Shown here: piece after piece, positions 1-7,404 of the stretch
Numbering within the stretch: position 1 is the stretch's first letter
Layout of the letters: the number at the start of each line of letters is the position of its first letter
NCBI GenBank assembly: GCA_016463225.1
Contig: JAEMRT010000036.1
Location: 1 to 43,253 of the forward strand
Direction of reading: 5' to 3'
Length of the DNA: 43,253 bases
Source: Sphingopyxis sp.
GTDB taxonomy: Bacteria > Pseudomonadota > Alphaproteobacteria > Sphingomonadales > Sphingomonadaceae
Position numbers and translations under genes: made by a program
Notes under the pieces: model-generated
Told to the model about the DNA's origin: nothing
What the model saw: only the letters and a program-made list of their open reading frames with translations
Databases searched by the model: none

Positions 1-27
1 TCGCAAGTCGATGGGGAGGATCGTCCG

Positions 28-56
28 CTTGCCCCCGCGCCCCCGCGTCCCTAAAT
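28..56 (+). promoter_or_regulatory. possible heat-shock (RpoH-type) promoter of hrcA
   Basis: A CTTG at 28-31 is followed after 18 nt by CCTAAAT at 50-56. This loosely resembles the alphaproteobacterial RpoH promoter (CTTG, then a C-rich -10 with TAT/AAT). The -10-like element ends 7 nt before the hrcA ATG, and no Shine-Dalgarno is visible in front of it, so the transcript could start at or next to the ATG. This rests on pattern resemblance only. No CIRCE inverted repeat is present in the visible 63 nt. Confidence 0.28.
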
Positions 57-63
57 CCCCACC

Positions 64-1107
64 ATGACCACCGCGCCGATCACCGAACTCACCACGCGCG
101 CCCGCGACGTGTTCCGGCTGGTCGTCGATGCCTATCTCGAAACCGGGCAGCCGGTCGGGTCGCGCACCTTGTCGAAGCTCGCGGCGCTCAACCTGTCCCC
201 CGCCTCGATCCGCAACGTCATGCAGGATCTGGAGGAATATGGCCTTCTCGCCAGCCCGCACACCAGCGCAGGGCGCCTGCCGACGGAGCAAGGGCTGCGC
301 CTGTTCGTCGACGGCATGATGCAGGTTGCGGAACCCAGCGCCGAAGACCGCGCGCAGATCGAGGCGAGCCTGTCCGACGCCGGTCCGATCGAAAGCGCGC
401 TGGCGCAGGCGACCTCCGCGCTCTCCGGCCTGTCCGCGTGCGCCGGACTGGTGCTTGTCCCCAAGCATGAGCGTATCCTGAAACAGGTCGCGTTCGTGCC
501 GCTATCCGACGCGCAGGCGCTCGTCGTGCTCGTCGCGGGCGACGGCGCGGTCGAGAACCGCGTCATCGACACGCCGCCCGGGCTCGACCCGTCGGCGCTG
601 GTCGAAGCGGGCAATTATATCAGCGCGATGCTGGCCGGCCTGACGCTGACCGAGGCGATGGCGCGGGTGCGCCACGAGATCGAGGCCGAGCGCATCGCGA
701 TCGACCGCGCGGCGCAGGATCTGGTCAGCCGCGGCCTCGCTATCTGGTCGTCCGACGGCGCCGATCGCCCGGTGCTGATCGTGCGCGGCCAGGCCAATCT
801 GCTCGACGACAGCGCGGTCGGCGACCTCGACCGCGTCCGCCAGTTGCTCGACGAACTCGAAACCAAGCAGGAGATCGCAGGGTTGCTCGACAGCGCCCGC
901 GACGGCAGCGCGACCCGCATTTTCATCGGGTCGGAAAATAAATTATTCTCGCTTTCGGGCTCTTCCGTGATAGCGGCGCCCTATCGCGGATCGGACGGAC
1001 GCGTGGTCGGCGTGGTCGGGGTTATCGGCCCCACCCGCTTGAACTATGCCCGCATCGTTCCCATGGTGGATTTCACCGCACAATCGCTCTCCAGACTGAT
1101 ACGATAG
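64..1107 (+). CDS. hrcA: heat-inducible transcription repressor HrcA
   Basis: HrcA represses class I heat-shock genes (groESL, sometimes dnaK) by binding CIRCE operators, and it depends on GroEL for activity. The 347-aa protein has the expected length. The N-terminal winged helix (about residues 8-80) contains the family hallmark around SPASIRNVMQDLEEYGLL and the wing SPHTSAGRLPT. The rest is the GAF-like dimerisation and inserted region, ending with the conserved NYARIVPMVDFTAQSLS segment. The gene is followed after 4 nt by grpE, the usual hrcA-grpE arrangement of alphaproteobacteria, so the two are very likely one operon. The ATG at 64 is chosen because the family's N-terminus begins about there; it lacks a clear ribosome binding site. 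No CIRCE is visible upstream, so autoregulation cannot be judged from this window. Confidence 0.96.
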   Translation: MTTAPITELTTRARDVFRLVVDAYLETGQPVGSRTLSKLAALNLSPASIRNVMQDLEEYGLLASPHTSAGRLPTEQGLRLFVDGMMQVAEPSAEDRAQIEASLSDAGPIESALAQATSALSGLSACAGLVLVPKHERILKQVAFVPLSDAQALVVLVAGDGAVENRVIDTPPGLDPSALVEAGNYISAMLAGLTLTEAMARVRHEIEAERIAIDRAAQDLVSRGLAIWSSDGADRPVLIVRGQANLLDDSAVGDLDRVRQLLDELETKQEIAGLLDSARDGSATRIFIGSENKLFSLSGSSVIAAPYRGSDGRVVGVVGVIGPTRLNYARIVPMVDFTAQSLSRLIR

Positions 1108-1111
1108 GTTT

Positions 1112-1672
1112 ATGACGAACATCGAAAATGACACCCCGGTCGACGACAGCGCGACCCCCGAAGCCGCAACCGCAACCGACGCCCCCGACGCGGCAGCGCC
1201 CGAGAATGACGAAGTCGCCCAGCTGCACGAACAGCTGGCCGCGGTGCAGCAGGACCTGCTCTATGCGCGCGCCGAGACGCAGAATCTGGGCCGCCGCAAG
1301 GAAAAGGAAATTGCCGACGCACACGCCTATGCCGCGACCAAATTTGCGCGCGACATCTTGTCGGTCGCCGACAACCTCGGCCGCGCGCTCGCCGCGCTCA
1401 GCGACGAACAGCGCGCGTCCGACGCGATCAAGCCGCTGATCACCGGCCTTGAAGCCACCGAACGCGAATTGCTCAGCGTCTTCGAACGCAACGGCATCAC
1501 CCGCATCGCCGCGGTCGGCCTGCCGCTCGACCCGAACCAGCATCAGGCGATGCTCGAAATTCCGAGCAACGACGCCGAACCCGGCACGATCGTGCAGGAA
1601 ATGCAGGCGGGTTATATGATGAAGGACCGGCTGCTGCGCCCCGCGATGGTCGCGGTGGCGAAGGCGGGCTAG
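1112..1672 (+). CDS. grpE: nucleotide exchange factor GrpE
   Basis: GrpE is the cytoplasmic homodimeric exchange factor that releases ADP from DnaK and completes the Hsp70 cycle. The 186-aa protein has an acidic, Ala/Pro/Asp-rich disordered head (about 1-35), a long helical coiled-coil region (about 36-95, with QQDLLYARAETQNLGRRKEKE) and the C-terminal beta domain. That domain carries the signature NGITRIAAVGLPLDPNQHQA and the closing GYMMKDRLLRPAMVAVA. It begins 4 nt downstream of hrcA and should be co-transcribed with it. The ATG at 1112 is the first usable start. Transcription probably ends in the palindromic element that follows (1684-1833), which also faces the convergent def gene. Confidence 0.96.
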   Translation: MTNIENDTPVDDSATPEAATATDAPDAAAPENDEVAQLHEQLAAVQQDLLYARAETQNLGRRKEKEIADAHAYAATKFARDILSVADNLGRALAALSDEQRASDAIKPLITGLEATERELLSVFERNGITRIAAVGLPLDPNQHQAMLEIPSNDAEPGTIVQEMQAGYMMKDRLLRPAMVAVAKAG

Positions 1673-1683
1673 CCAACATTCTC

Positions 1684-1833
1684 CCCTCCCCCTTGCGGGG
1701 AGGGGATCAAGGGGTGGGGGTAGCGGCGCGTCTGCGCCGCATAAGAATTTGCAACATCGAGGCTGGGGGCAGAGTCTCTTTGCGCGCAAGCGCGCGACCC
1801 CCACCCCAAACCCCTCCCCGCAAGGGGGAAGGG
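1684..1833. repeat. 150-nt palindromic intergenic element between grpE and def
   Basis: The ends (about 1684-1721 and 1797-1833) are near-perfect inverted copies of one another. Each end is itself a small hairpin built around a C-run, TTGCG and a G-run, followed by a GGGGTGGGGGT-like tail. The roughly 75-nt middle is unrelated sequence with smaller GCGCGC palindromes. It lies between the convergent genes grpE and def and may serve as a bidirectional terminator. It resembles, but is not the same family copy as, the elements at 3405, 4515 and 5471. Confidence 0.75.
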
Positions 1834-1841
1834 CTTAAGCG

Positions 1842-2375
1842 CTAAGCCGCCTTCCGCATCTTCATCAGCTTCTTCAACACCATCTCGCGCTTCAACCGCG
1901 ACAAATGGTCGATGAACAAAATGCCCTCCAGATGGTCATGCTCGTGCTGGATGCACGTCGCCATCAGCCCGGTCATGCGTTCCTGATGAGGCTTGCCATC
2001 CGCGTCCTGCCAATCGACAGTGACCTCGGCGGGGCGCGTTACATCGGCATATTGTTCGGGGACCGACAGGCACCCTTCCGAATAGACGCTGTGCTCTTCG
2101 CTCTCGTCGGAAAAGACGGGGTTGATGAACACGCGCGGCTCGCGGATCACCTTCTTGCCCTCTTCATCCTCGGGATCGGGTTCCTGCAGGTCGATCACCA
2201 GGATGCGCTTCGCCACCCCGACCTGAATCGCCGCCAGCCCGATGCCGGGCGCGTCGTACATCGTCTCGAACATGTCGGCGACGAGCTGTTTCAGCTCGGC
2301 ATCGAAGGTCTCGACGGGCTTCGAAATGACGCGCAGCCGGGGATCCGGGGTCTCTATGATAGGGAGTAAGGCCAT
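1842..2375 (-). CDS. def: peptide deformylase
   Basis: Def removes the formyl group from the N-terminal methionine of nascent proteins. It is a metalloenzyme acting at the ribosome exit. The 177-aa sequence contains all three family motifs: GIGLAAIQVG (motif 1, GxGLAAxQ), EGCLSVP (motif 2, with the metal-binding Cys) and QHEHDHLEG (motif 3, HExxH with two metal-binding His and the catalytic Glu). Length and motif order are typical of class I bacterial enzymes. The C-terminus is short and Lys/Arg-rich. It is convergent with grpE and lies downstream of recR and a small membrane protein on the same strand, with a 40-nt gap. Its functional partner fmt, which puts the formyl group on initiator tRNA, lies 1.2 kb away on the other strand, although the two are usually adjacent (def-fmt). 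Confidence 0.97.
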   Translation of the reverse strand: MALLPIIETPDPRLRVISKPVETFDAELKQLVADMFETMYDAPGIGLAAIQVGVAKRILVIDLQEPDPEDEEGKKVIREPRVFINPVFSDESEEHSVYSEGCLSVPEQYADVTRPAEVTVDWQDADGKPHQERMTGLMATCIQHEHDHLEGILFIDHLSRLKREMVLKKLMKMRKAA

Positions 2376-2415
2376 GGGGTGCAGGTATGGTCGAGAGGGC
2401 GCCCGGTCAAGGGGG

Positions 2416-2772
2416 CTAGCGTTTACGGCGCTGCGTTGTCTTTAGCGCGCTTTCACTGTCGGCATATTCGGGTGGCAGTTGGTATTTCCCAAGCCGGTCA
2501 TAGTGACGCGCATTTTTGGCCGACTGCGCTTTCATCATGCGCAGACCCCGCCAGATCGAAAATGTCGTCCAGATCACAGCCCAAACTAGTAGAGGCGCCA
2601 ATCTTCCAGTCCGTTCCAATGGCGCGTCGCCGCCAACGATAGGACCAAAAATAGCAATGGGGATGATAGCAGGGCCAAGCATGACCAACGTCAGGTGGCT
2701 AGATGTGTCGCCAATGCCGCGATCAACCCACGAGCGAATTTTGAGATAAGCTTGGCGAGGCACCGAGCTCAC
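2416..2772 (-). CDS. small inner-membrane protein coupled to recR
   Basis: I do not recognise this 118-aa protein. It has two probable membrane segments (about residues 27-48 and 59-76, hydrophobic stretches [20 protein letters not shown] and [16 protein letters not shown]) and a basic, charged cytoplasmic-type tail ending TTQRRKR. The start is taken as GTG at 2772, which overlaps the recR stop in the sequence GGTGA, with GGAGG about 8 nt upstream inside recR. Translation is therefore probably coupled to recR. Base composition is visibly lower in GC than the neighbours, which suggests later acquisition. An ATG start further in would remove the overlap. No function is proposed. Confidence 0.7.
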   Translation of the reverse strand: MSSVPRQAYLKIRSWVDRGIGDTSSHLTLVMLGPAIIPIAIFGPIVGGDAPLERTGRLAPLLVWAVIWTTFSIWRGLRMMKAQSAKNARHYDRLGKYQLPPEYADSESALKTTQRRKR

Positions 2773-3365
2773 CCCACCGGCCTCCGCGCTCGCAGCGCCT
2801 GCGCCAACGTCCCCTCATCGAGATAATCCAGCTCGCCCCCCACCGGCAGGCCATGCGCCAGCTGGGTCAGCCGCACCGGATAGCCCTCAAGCCGCTCGGC
2901 CAGATAATGCGCCGTCGTCTGGCCCTCCAGCGTCGCGTTCATCGCCAGCACGACCTCGTCGATGCCGCCCGCCGCGACGCGCGCGACGAGGGCGTCGATC
3001 GCGAGGTCCTGCGGGCGGATGCCCTCCAGCGCCGACAATCGCCCGCCCAGCACATGATATTTGCCGGGGAACAGCCGCGATTTGTCGAGCGCCCACAGGT
3101 CCGACACTTCCTCGACCACGCACAGCGACCGCGCATCGCGGCGCGGGTCGGCGCAGATCGCGCAGGGATCGTGCGTGTCGACATTGCCGCAGATGGTGCA
3201 GGTGACGAGCCGTTCGGACACGGTTTGCAGCGCCGCGAGCAGCGGCACGAACGCAGACTCGCGCTTCTTCATCAGATGCAGCACCGCGCGCCGCGCCGAC
3301 CGCGGGCCGAGGCCGGGGAGGCGGGCGAGTTGCTGGACGAGGGCTTCGATTTCGTTGGAGGCCAT
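2769..3365 (-). CDS. recR: recombination mediator protein RecR
   Basis: RecR works with RecF and RecO to load RecA onto gapped single-stranded DNA in the RecFOR repair pathway. The protein has the N-terminal helix-hairpin-helix region ([19 protein letters not shown]), a four-cysteine zinc module (C56, C59, C68, C71) and a Toprim domain beginning at [14 protein letters not shown]. It ends with the Walker-B-like C-terminal region containing [23 protein letters not shown]. The ATG at 3365 (MASNEIE) fits the family start better than the in-frame start three codons earlier. The length of 198 aa is typical. The stop overlaps the GTG of the following membrane protein. The usual upstream partner ybaB (EbfC) and dnaX are not in the window. 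Confidence 0.95.
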   Translation of the reverse strand: MASNEIEALVQQLARLPGLGPRSARRAVLHLMKKRESAFVPLLAALQTVSERLVTCTICGNVDTHDPCAICADPRRDARSLCVVEEVSDLWALDKSRLFPGKYHVLGGRLSALEGIRPQDLAIDALVARVAAGGIDEVVLAMNATLEGQTTAHYLAERLEGYPVRLTQLAHGLPVGGELDYLDEGTLAQALRARRPVG

Positions 3366-3404
3366 GCACAGCACCTATCGCGGCCCGCGCGGACGCACAA
3401 CAAT

Positions 3405-3552
3405 CCTCTCCCCTTGCGGGAGAGGATGCCGCAGCTTGGCGCAAAGCGCCTAGCGAAGGCTGGAGAGGGGGTGCGACGGTGCAGCCCCCTCTCCCGCTGC
3501 GACTAGCCAGCAAGCTGGCAAATCTCGCTCCCTCTCCCGCAAGGGGAGAGGG
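3405..3552. repeat. dispersed palindromic repeat, copy A
   Basis: This 148-nt element is bounded by two outer arms that are reverse complements of each other. Each arm forms its own hairpin (CTCTCCC, CTTG loop region, GGGAGAG). The interior holds GCAGCTTGGC...GCGAAGGCTGG and CCCCCTCTCCCGCTGCGACTAG. Copies B (4515-4680) and C (5471-5635) share arms and interior, so these are three members of one family within 2.3 kb. It fills the gap between the divergent recR and fmt and therefore lies in or near their promoters. Confidence 0.85.
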
Positions 3553-3593
3553 ACACTTGCGCCATTCCGAAACCTCAGCCAAAGCCCGCACCC

Positions 3594-4514
3594 ATGCGTA
3601 TCGCTTTCATGGGAACGCCGCCCTTTGCGGTGCCGACGCTCGCTGCGCTGCACGCGGCGGGGCATGACATTGCCGCGGTCTATACCCAGCCGCCGCGCCC
3701 GGCGCAGCGCGGCAAGAAATTTCAGAAAAGCCCGGTGCAGGTCTGGGCCGAAGAGCACGGCCTGCCCGTCCGCACCCCGAAAAGCCTGAAGGTCGCCGAC
3801 GAACAGGCCGATTTCGCCGCGCTGAACCTCGATATTGCGGTCGTCGCGGCTTACGGCCTGATCCTGCCGCCCGCGATCCTCGCTGCGCCGCGCGAAGGAT
3901 GCCTGAACGTCCATGGCTCGATCCTGCCGCGCTGGCGCGGCGCGGCGCCGGTGCAGCGCGCCATATTGGCGGGCGATGCCGCGACCGGGGTGACGATCAT
4001 GCAGATGGACGTCGGGCTCGACACCGGCGCGATGCGGCTGGTCGAGCCGACCCCGATCGGGCGCAAGACCGCGGGGGTGCTGACCCACGAACTCGCCGAA
4101 ATGGGCGCGTTGATGATACGGCGGGTGCTGAGCGACCTCCACGCCTTTCCGCCGGTGCCGCAGCCCGACGACGGCGTCACCTACGCCGCCAAGATCGACA
4201 AGAGCGAAGCGCGGCTCGATTTTCTGGTCAGCGCGGTGCAGGTCGAGCGCCAGATCCGCGCGTTCAATCCGATGCCGGGGGCGTTTTTCGAGCTGGAGGG
4301 TGAGCGGTACAAGATATTGGCGGCCGAGGTTGTGCATCCGGGCGAGACGGTTGCGGGGGCGGCGCCGGGCACGACGCTCGACGATGCGCTGACCATCGCA
4401 TGCAACCCCGGCGCCATCCGCGCGACGCGGGTGCAGCGCGCGGGGAAGCCCGCGATGGAGGCGGGCGAATTGCTGCGCGGGCGGGCGATTCCAGCGGGGA
4501 CGCGGCTGACTTAA
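3594..4514 (+). CDS. fmt: methionyl-tRNA formyltransferase
   Basis: Fmt transfers a formyl group from 10-formyltetrahydrofolate to Met-tRNA(fMet) before translation initiation. The 306-aa length is standard. The N-terminal Rossmann domain begins [16 protein letters not shown]. The catalytic region carries [18 protein letters not shown] (Asn and His of the Asn-His-Asp triad) and [10 protein letters not shown] (Asp). The C-terminal OB-like tRNA-binding domain spans about residues 205-306 and contains [14 protein letters not shown]. The ATG at 3594 matches the family start. It lies between two copies of the same long repeat, with truA next on the same strand 214 nt downstream. fmt-truA adjacency is common in alphaproteobacteria and suggests co-transcription through the repeat. 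Confidence 0.97.
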   Translation: MRIAFMGTPPFAVPTLAALHAAGHDIAAVYTQPPRPAQRGKKFQKSPVQVWAEEHGLPVRTPKSLKVADEQADFAALNLDIAVVAAYGLILPPAILAAPREGCLNVHGSILPRWRGAAPVQRAILAGDAATGVTIMQMDVGLDTGAMRLVEPTPIGRKTAGVLTHELAEMGALMIRRVLSDLHAFPPVPQPDDGVTYAAKIDKSEARLDFLVSAVQVERQIRAFNPMPGAFFELEGERYKILAAEVVHPGETVAGAAPGTTLDDALTIACNPGAIRATRVQRAGKPAMEAGELLRGRAIPAGTRLT

Positions 4515-4680
4515 CCCCCTCTTCCCTTGCGGGAGAGGGTTGCGCAGCCTTGGCAGCTTGCTGCCTAGGCGAAGCTGGGTGAGGGGTTGTGCCCTCACGA
4601 TAGCGCACGCCCCCTCTCCCGCTGCGACTAGGTGGCGAAGCCACCAAGTCTCGCTGCCCTCTCCCGCAAGGGGAGAGGGT
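4515..4680. repeat. dispersed palindromic repeat, copy B
   Basis: This is a second, 166-nt member of the family, starting directly after the fmt stop codon. The outer arms are inverted hairpins (CCCTCTTCCCTTGCGGGAG and CTCCCGCAAGGGGAG). The inner part has the paired blocks GCAGCCTTGGCAGC / GCTGCCTAGGC and GGGTGAGGGG. It is followed at 4687-4715 by a second small palindrome (GTGTCTCGA...TCGACAC). The pair occupies almost the whole fmt-truA gap. Confidence 0.87.
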
Positions 4681-4728
4681 CATAGGGTGTCTCGACTTCG
4701 CTCGACACGAACGGCTAAGGGGGCGGCA

Positions 4729-5469
4729 ATGACAAGATTTGCCCTCACCATCGAATATGACGGCCGCCCCTATATGGGCTGGCAGCGGCAGGCGCATGGC
4801 CCGAGCGTCCAGCAGGCGATCGAGGAGGCGATCCACCGCTTCACCGGCGAGACCGTGCAGGTGTTCAGCGCCGGGCGCACCGACGCCGGGGTCCATGCGA
4901 TCGCGATGCGCGCGCATGCCGACATCGCCAAGCCGCTGACCCCGTTCAAGCTGACCGAAGCGCTCAACGCGCAGCTGCGCCCCGCGCCGATCGCGGTGCT
5001 CGCGGCGGAGGTCGTTCCCGACGACTGGCACGCGCGCTTTGCCTGTATCGGGCGAGCCTATGAATATCGCATCGTCAACCGCCGCGCCCCGCTGACGTGG
5101 GACAAGGGGTTGTCGTGGCAGGTTGCGCGGCCTTTGGACGCCGACGCGATGCACGCCGCAGCGCAGGCGCTGGTCGGCCTCCATGATTTCACCACCTTCC
5201 GCTCGGCCCATTGCCAGTCGCAAAGCCCGGTGAAGACGCTCGATAAGCTGACCGTCAGCCGCCACGGCGACGAGCTGATCATCGAGGCCGCGGCGCGCAG
5301 CTTCCTGCACCATCAGGTGCGATCGATGGTCGGGTGCCTGTCGCTGGTCGGGCATGGCCGCTGGTCGGCGGGGGATTTGAAGGCCGCGCTGGCGGCGGCG
5401 GACCGCAATGCGCTGGGGCTGAATGCGCCGCCAGATGGGCTGTATTTTGTGAGCGCGGTATATCCCTGA
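4729..5469 (+). CDS. truA: tRNA pseudouridine(38-40) synthase TruA
   Basis: TruA isomerises uridines 38-40 in the anticodon arm of many tRNAs. The chosen ATG at 4729 ([12 protein letters not shown]) gives 246 aa and the typical family N-terminus. It is preceded by the G-rich AAGGGGGCGG, whereas the open frame extends artefactually upstream through repeat B. Motifs: [12 protein letters not shown], the catalytic Asp52 in [33 protein letters not shown] and the C-terminal [13 protein letters not shown]. It is probably co-transcribed with fmt. It is convergent with carD, with repeat C and a terminator between them. Confidence 0.96.
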   Translation: MTRFALTIEYDGRPYMGWQRQAHGPSVQQAIEEAIHRFTGETVQVFSAGRTDAGVHAIAMRAHADIAKPLTPFKLTEALNAQLRPAPIAVLAAEVVPDDWHARFACIGRAYEYRIVNRRAPLTWDKGLSWQVARPLDADAMHAAAQALVGLHDFTTFRSAHCQSQSPVKTLDKLTVSRHGDELIIEAAARSFLHHQVRSMVGCLSLVGHGRWSAGDLKAALAAADRNALGLNAPPDGLYFVSAVYP

Positions 5470-5470
5470 A

Positions 5471-5635
5471 CTCCCTCTCCCCTTGCGGGAGAGGGTTGCG
5501 CAGCCTTGGCGGCTTGCCGCCTAGGCGAAGCTGGGTGAGGGGTGTGCCCTCACGATAGCGCACAGCCCCCTCACCCGCTGCGACTAAGCCAGCAAGCTGG
5601 CAAGTCTCGCTGCCCTCTCCCGCAAGGGGAGAGGG
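5471..5635. repeat. dispersed palindromic repeat, copy C
   Basis: This third, 165-nt member begins right after the truA stop. It has the same inverted outer hairpins, the GCAGCCTTGGCGGC / GCCGCCTAGGC pair, and an internal GGGTGAGGGG / CCCCTCACCC pair that could form another stem. It is closest in sequence to copy B. Position after truA, next to the carD terminator, is consistent with a role at the mRNA 3' end, though that is inference. Confidence 0.87.
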
Positions 5636-5642
5636 AAGAACG

Positions 5643-5670
5643 AAAAAGGGCGGCCCTCTCGGACCGCCCC
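5643..5670 (-). terminator. rho-independent terminator of carD
   Basis: Read on the minus strand, a GC stem with arms GGGCGG and CCGCCC (5648-5669) is followed by TTTTTCG (complement of 5643-5647). It lies 26 nt beyond the carD stop codon, so it most likely ends the carD transcript. Confidence 0.8.
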
Positions 5671-5695
5671 TTCCCTTTATCGCTAACCCGCGCGC

Positions 5696-6223
5696 TTACA
5701 CCTTTTCGGCGTAATACAGCGGCGCATGTTCGTTGAGGATCTGGAGGATCTTCGCCTGCGCAGTCTTTTCGTCGCTTTCTTCCATCGCGCCCAGCTCGCG
5801 CGCGAGGCGGCTCGACGCCGCTTCAAATATCTGGCGCTCCGAATAGCTCTGCTCGGGCTGATCATCGGCGCGGAACAGGTCGCGGGTCACTTCGGCGATC
5901 GACACCAGGTCGCCCGAGTTGATCTTCGCTTCATATTCCTGCGCGCGGCGCGACCACATGGTGCGCTTGACCTTCGGCTTGGTGGTCAGCACCTGCAACG
6001 CTTCCTTCAGCGTCTTGTCCGACGACAGCTTGCGCATCCCCACGCCTTCGGCCTTGTTCGTCGGCACGCGAAGCGTCATTTTTTCCTTTTCGAAGCGCAG
6101 CACATAAAGTTCGAGCTGCATCCCGGCGATTTCCGATTTCTGCAACTCGATGACGCGCCCCACGCCATGTTTGGGATAAACGACATAATCACCGACTTCG
6201 AACAAGAGCGTGCTTACGGACAT
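5696..6223 (-). CDS. carD: CarD family transcriptional regulator
   Basis: CarD-type proteins bind the RNA polymerase beta subunit and stabilise open promoter complexes, acting as global activators. The 175-aa protein has the N-terminal Tudor-like RNAP-interaction domain (FEVGDYVVYPKHGVGRVIELQ, about 8-70) and a C-terminal helical DNA-contacting domain. That domain contains the conserved MWSRRAQEYEAKINSGDL and the closing EILNEHAPLYY-like segment. Length and motifs match the alphaproteobacterial family. It is transcribed alone, with its own terminator downstream. The ATG at 6223 follows AAAGGAAT on the minus strand, a good ribosome binding site. Confidence 0.93.
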   Translation of the reverse strand: MSVSTLLFEVGDYVVYPKHGVGRVIELQKSEIAGMQLELYVLRFEKEKMTLRVPTNKAEGVGMRKLSSDKTLKEALQVLTTKPKVKRTMWSRRAQEYEAKINSGDLVSIAEVTRDLFRADDQPEQSYSERQIFEAASSRLARELGAMEESDEKTAQAKILQILNEHAPLYYAEKV

Positions 6224-6536
6224 GCAAATTCCTTTTGTTGTGCCTTGACCCTGATCTGAAAGTGCGACAACAACGGCGCATCCCGCCCTCTAGCCAAGGG
6301 GGATCTACAGTCGCTCGGCGCTAGCCAGTCAGAGTGACAAGGGATATGGCTCCATCGGAACGCCGCGAAACGCCCCAGCCCGAGACGGGAAGAGGCAGAA
6401 TGTCAGCGCGTTGATATTAATTATAACAGATTCGCAACAAAATTGCCACCCCCGTACGGGAATGCGCGGGGACGGCGCCTTGACGGCTGCGTGAACCCGT
6501 TTCAGGTTGCAACGAAAGCATGGAATGGGAGCGGGT
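6224..6536. other. divergent intergenic region between carD and an SDR gene
   Basis: These 313 nt must hold the promoters of carD (minus) and the SDR gene (plus). The only standout is an AT-rich island at about 6411-6440 (TTGATATTAATTATAACAG), unusual in this GC-rich context. I could not fit a -35/-10 pair with normal spacing with confidence. No gene or RNA is recognised here. Confidence 0.5.
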
Positions 6537-7349
6537 ATGAACGGTCAAATCTGGTGGATTACGGGCGCCTCGTCGGGAATCGGCGCGGCGCTGGCCCGCG
6601 CGCTCGGCGCCCGCGGCGCGAAGCTGATCCTGTCGGGACGCAATGTCGGCGCGCTGGAGGCGGTTGCCGCGGATTGCGCGACCGAGACGCTGGTGCTGCC
6701 GTTCGAGGCGACCGACTATGCCGCCCTCCCCGCCATCGCCGCGCAGGCGTGGGGCTGGCAGGGCCGCATCGATGGCCTCGTCAACAATGCCGGCATTTCG
6801 CAGCGCAGCCTGGCGATCGACACCGACTTTGCCGTCTATCAACAGATTGTCGCGGTCGACCTGCTCGCCCCGATCGCGCTGACCCAGCAACTGCTGCCGC
6901 GCATGGTCGGCGCTGGCGGGGGCCAGATCGTCGCGATCTCCAGCGTCGCGGGCATCGCGGGGGTGCCGCTGCGCAGCGCCTATTGCGCCGCCAAACACGG
7001 GCTGATCGGCTATCACGACAGCGTGCGCGCCGAAAATGAGCATCTGGGATTGAGGGTGCTCGTGGTGGCACCGGGATCGGTGCAGACCAACGTCAGCCGC
7101 AACGCGCTCAACGCCGACGGCAGCGTCCGCGGGGAAAGCGACGCCGCAATCGACAACGGCCTGTCGCCCGATTTCGCCGCCGCGCAGATATTGGCGGCGG
7201 TCGACGCCGGGACGCGCGAACTGGTCGTTGCCGAGGGCGCCGAGGCGGCGATCGCGGCGCTGCGCCGCAGCGATCCTGACGCGCTGTTCGACCGGATGAG
7301 CGCGATGGTCCAGGCAGGTTATGCGCAGCAGATGAACGCCCGCCGTTGA
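6537..7349 (+). CDS. SDR family NAD(P)-dependent oxidoreductase
   Basis: This is a classical short-chain dehydrogenase of 270 aa, counted from the ATG at 6537. That start has GGGAG 5 nt upstream and places the cofactor motif at the normal position (TGASSGIG, residues 9-16); an in-frame ATG 30 nt earlier is less likely. Further motifs are NNAG, the catalytic Ser in ISSVAG, YCAAKHG (Tyr-x3-Lys) and APGSVQT. The SGRN after beta-2 suggests NADP preference, as is common with an Arg there. The C-terminal part resembles the DltE/YqjQ-like subgroup acting on lipid or carbonyl substrates, but the substrate cannot be read from sequence. A secreted Sel1 protein follows after 55 nt. Confidence 0.9.
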   Translation: MNGQIWWITGASSGIGAALARALGARGAKLILSGRNVGALEAVAADCATETLVLPFEATDYAALPAIAAQAWGWQGRIDGLVNNAGISQRSLAIDTDFAVYQQIVAVDLLAPIALTQQLLPRMVGAGGGQIVAISSVAGIAGVPLRSAYCAAKHGLIGYHDSVRAENEHLGLRVLVVAPGSVQTNVSRNALNADGSVRGESDAAIDNGLSPDFAAAQILAAVDAGTRELVVAEGAEAAIAALRRSDPDALFDRMSAMVQAGYAQQMNARR

Positions 7350-7404
7350 CATCGTTCGCGTCCTGCCGTTCACCGGGATTGTTTGGGGAGCGGGAGGGCA
7401 AAGG

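Noticed and set aside
1..63. CIRCE operator in front of hrcA
   Set aside because: No TTAGCACTC/GAGTGCTAA-like inverted repeat is present in the visible upstream bases.
3450..4598. Long minus-strand frames opposite fmt
   Set aside because: They run through two repeat copies and have no family motifs; fmt on the plus strand is unambiguous.
4540..4728. N-terminal extension of the truA frame
   Set aside because: It translates repeat B and a small palindrome; TruA proteins begin at the MTRFAL-like strand and a G-rich ribosome binding site precedes 4729.
6224..6536. Possible small RNA in the carD-SDR gap
   Set aside because: No stem with a T-run and no clear promoter were found; only an AT-rich island is supported.
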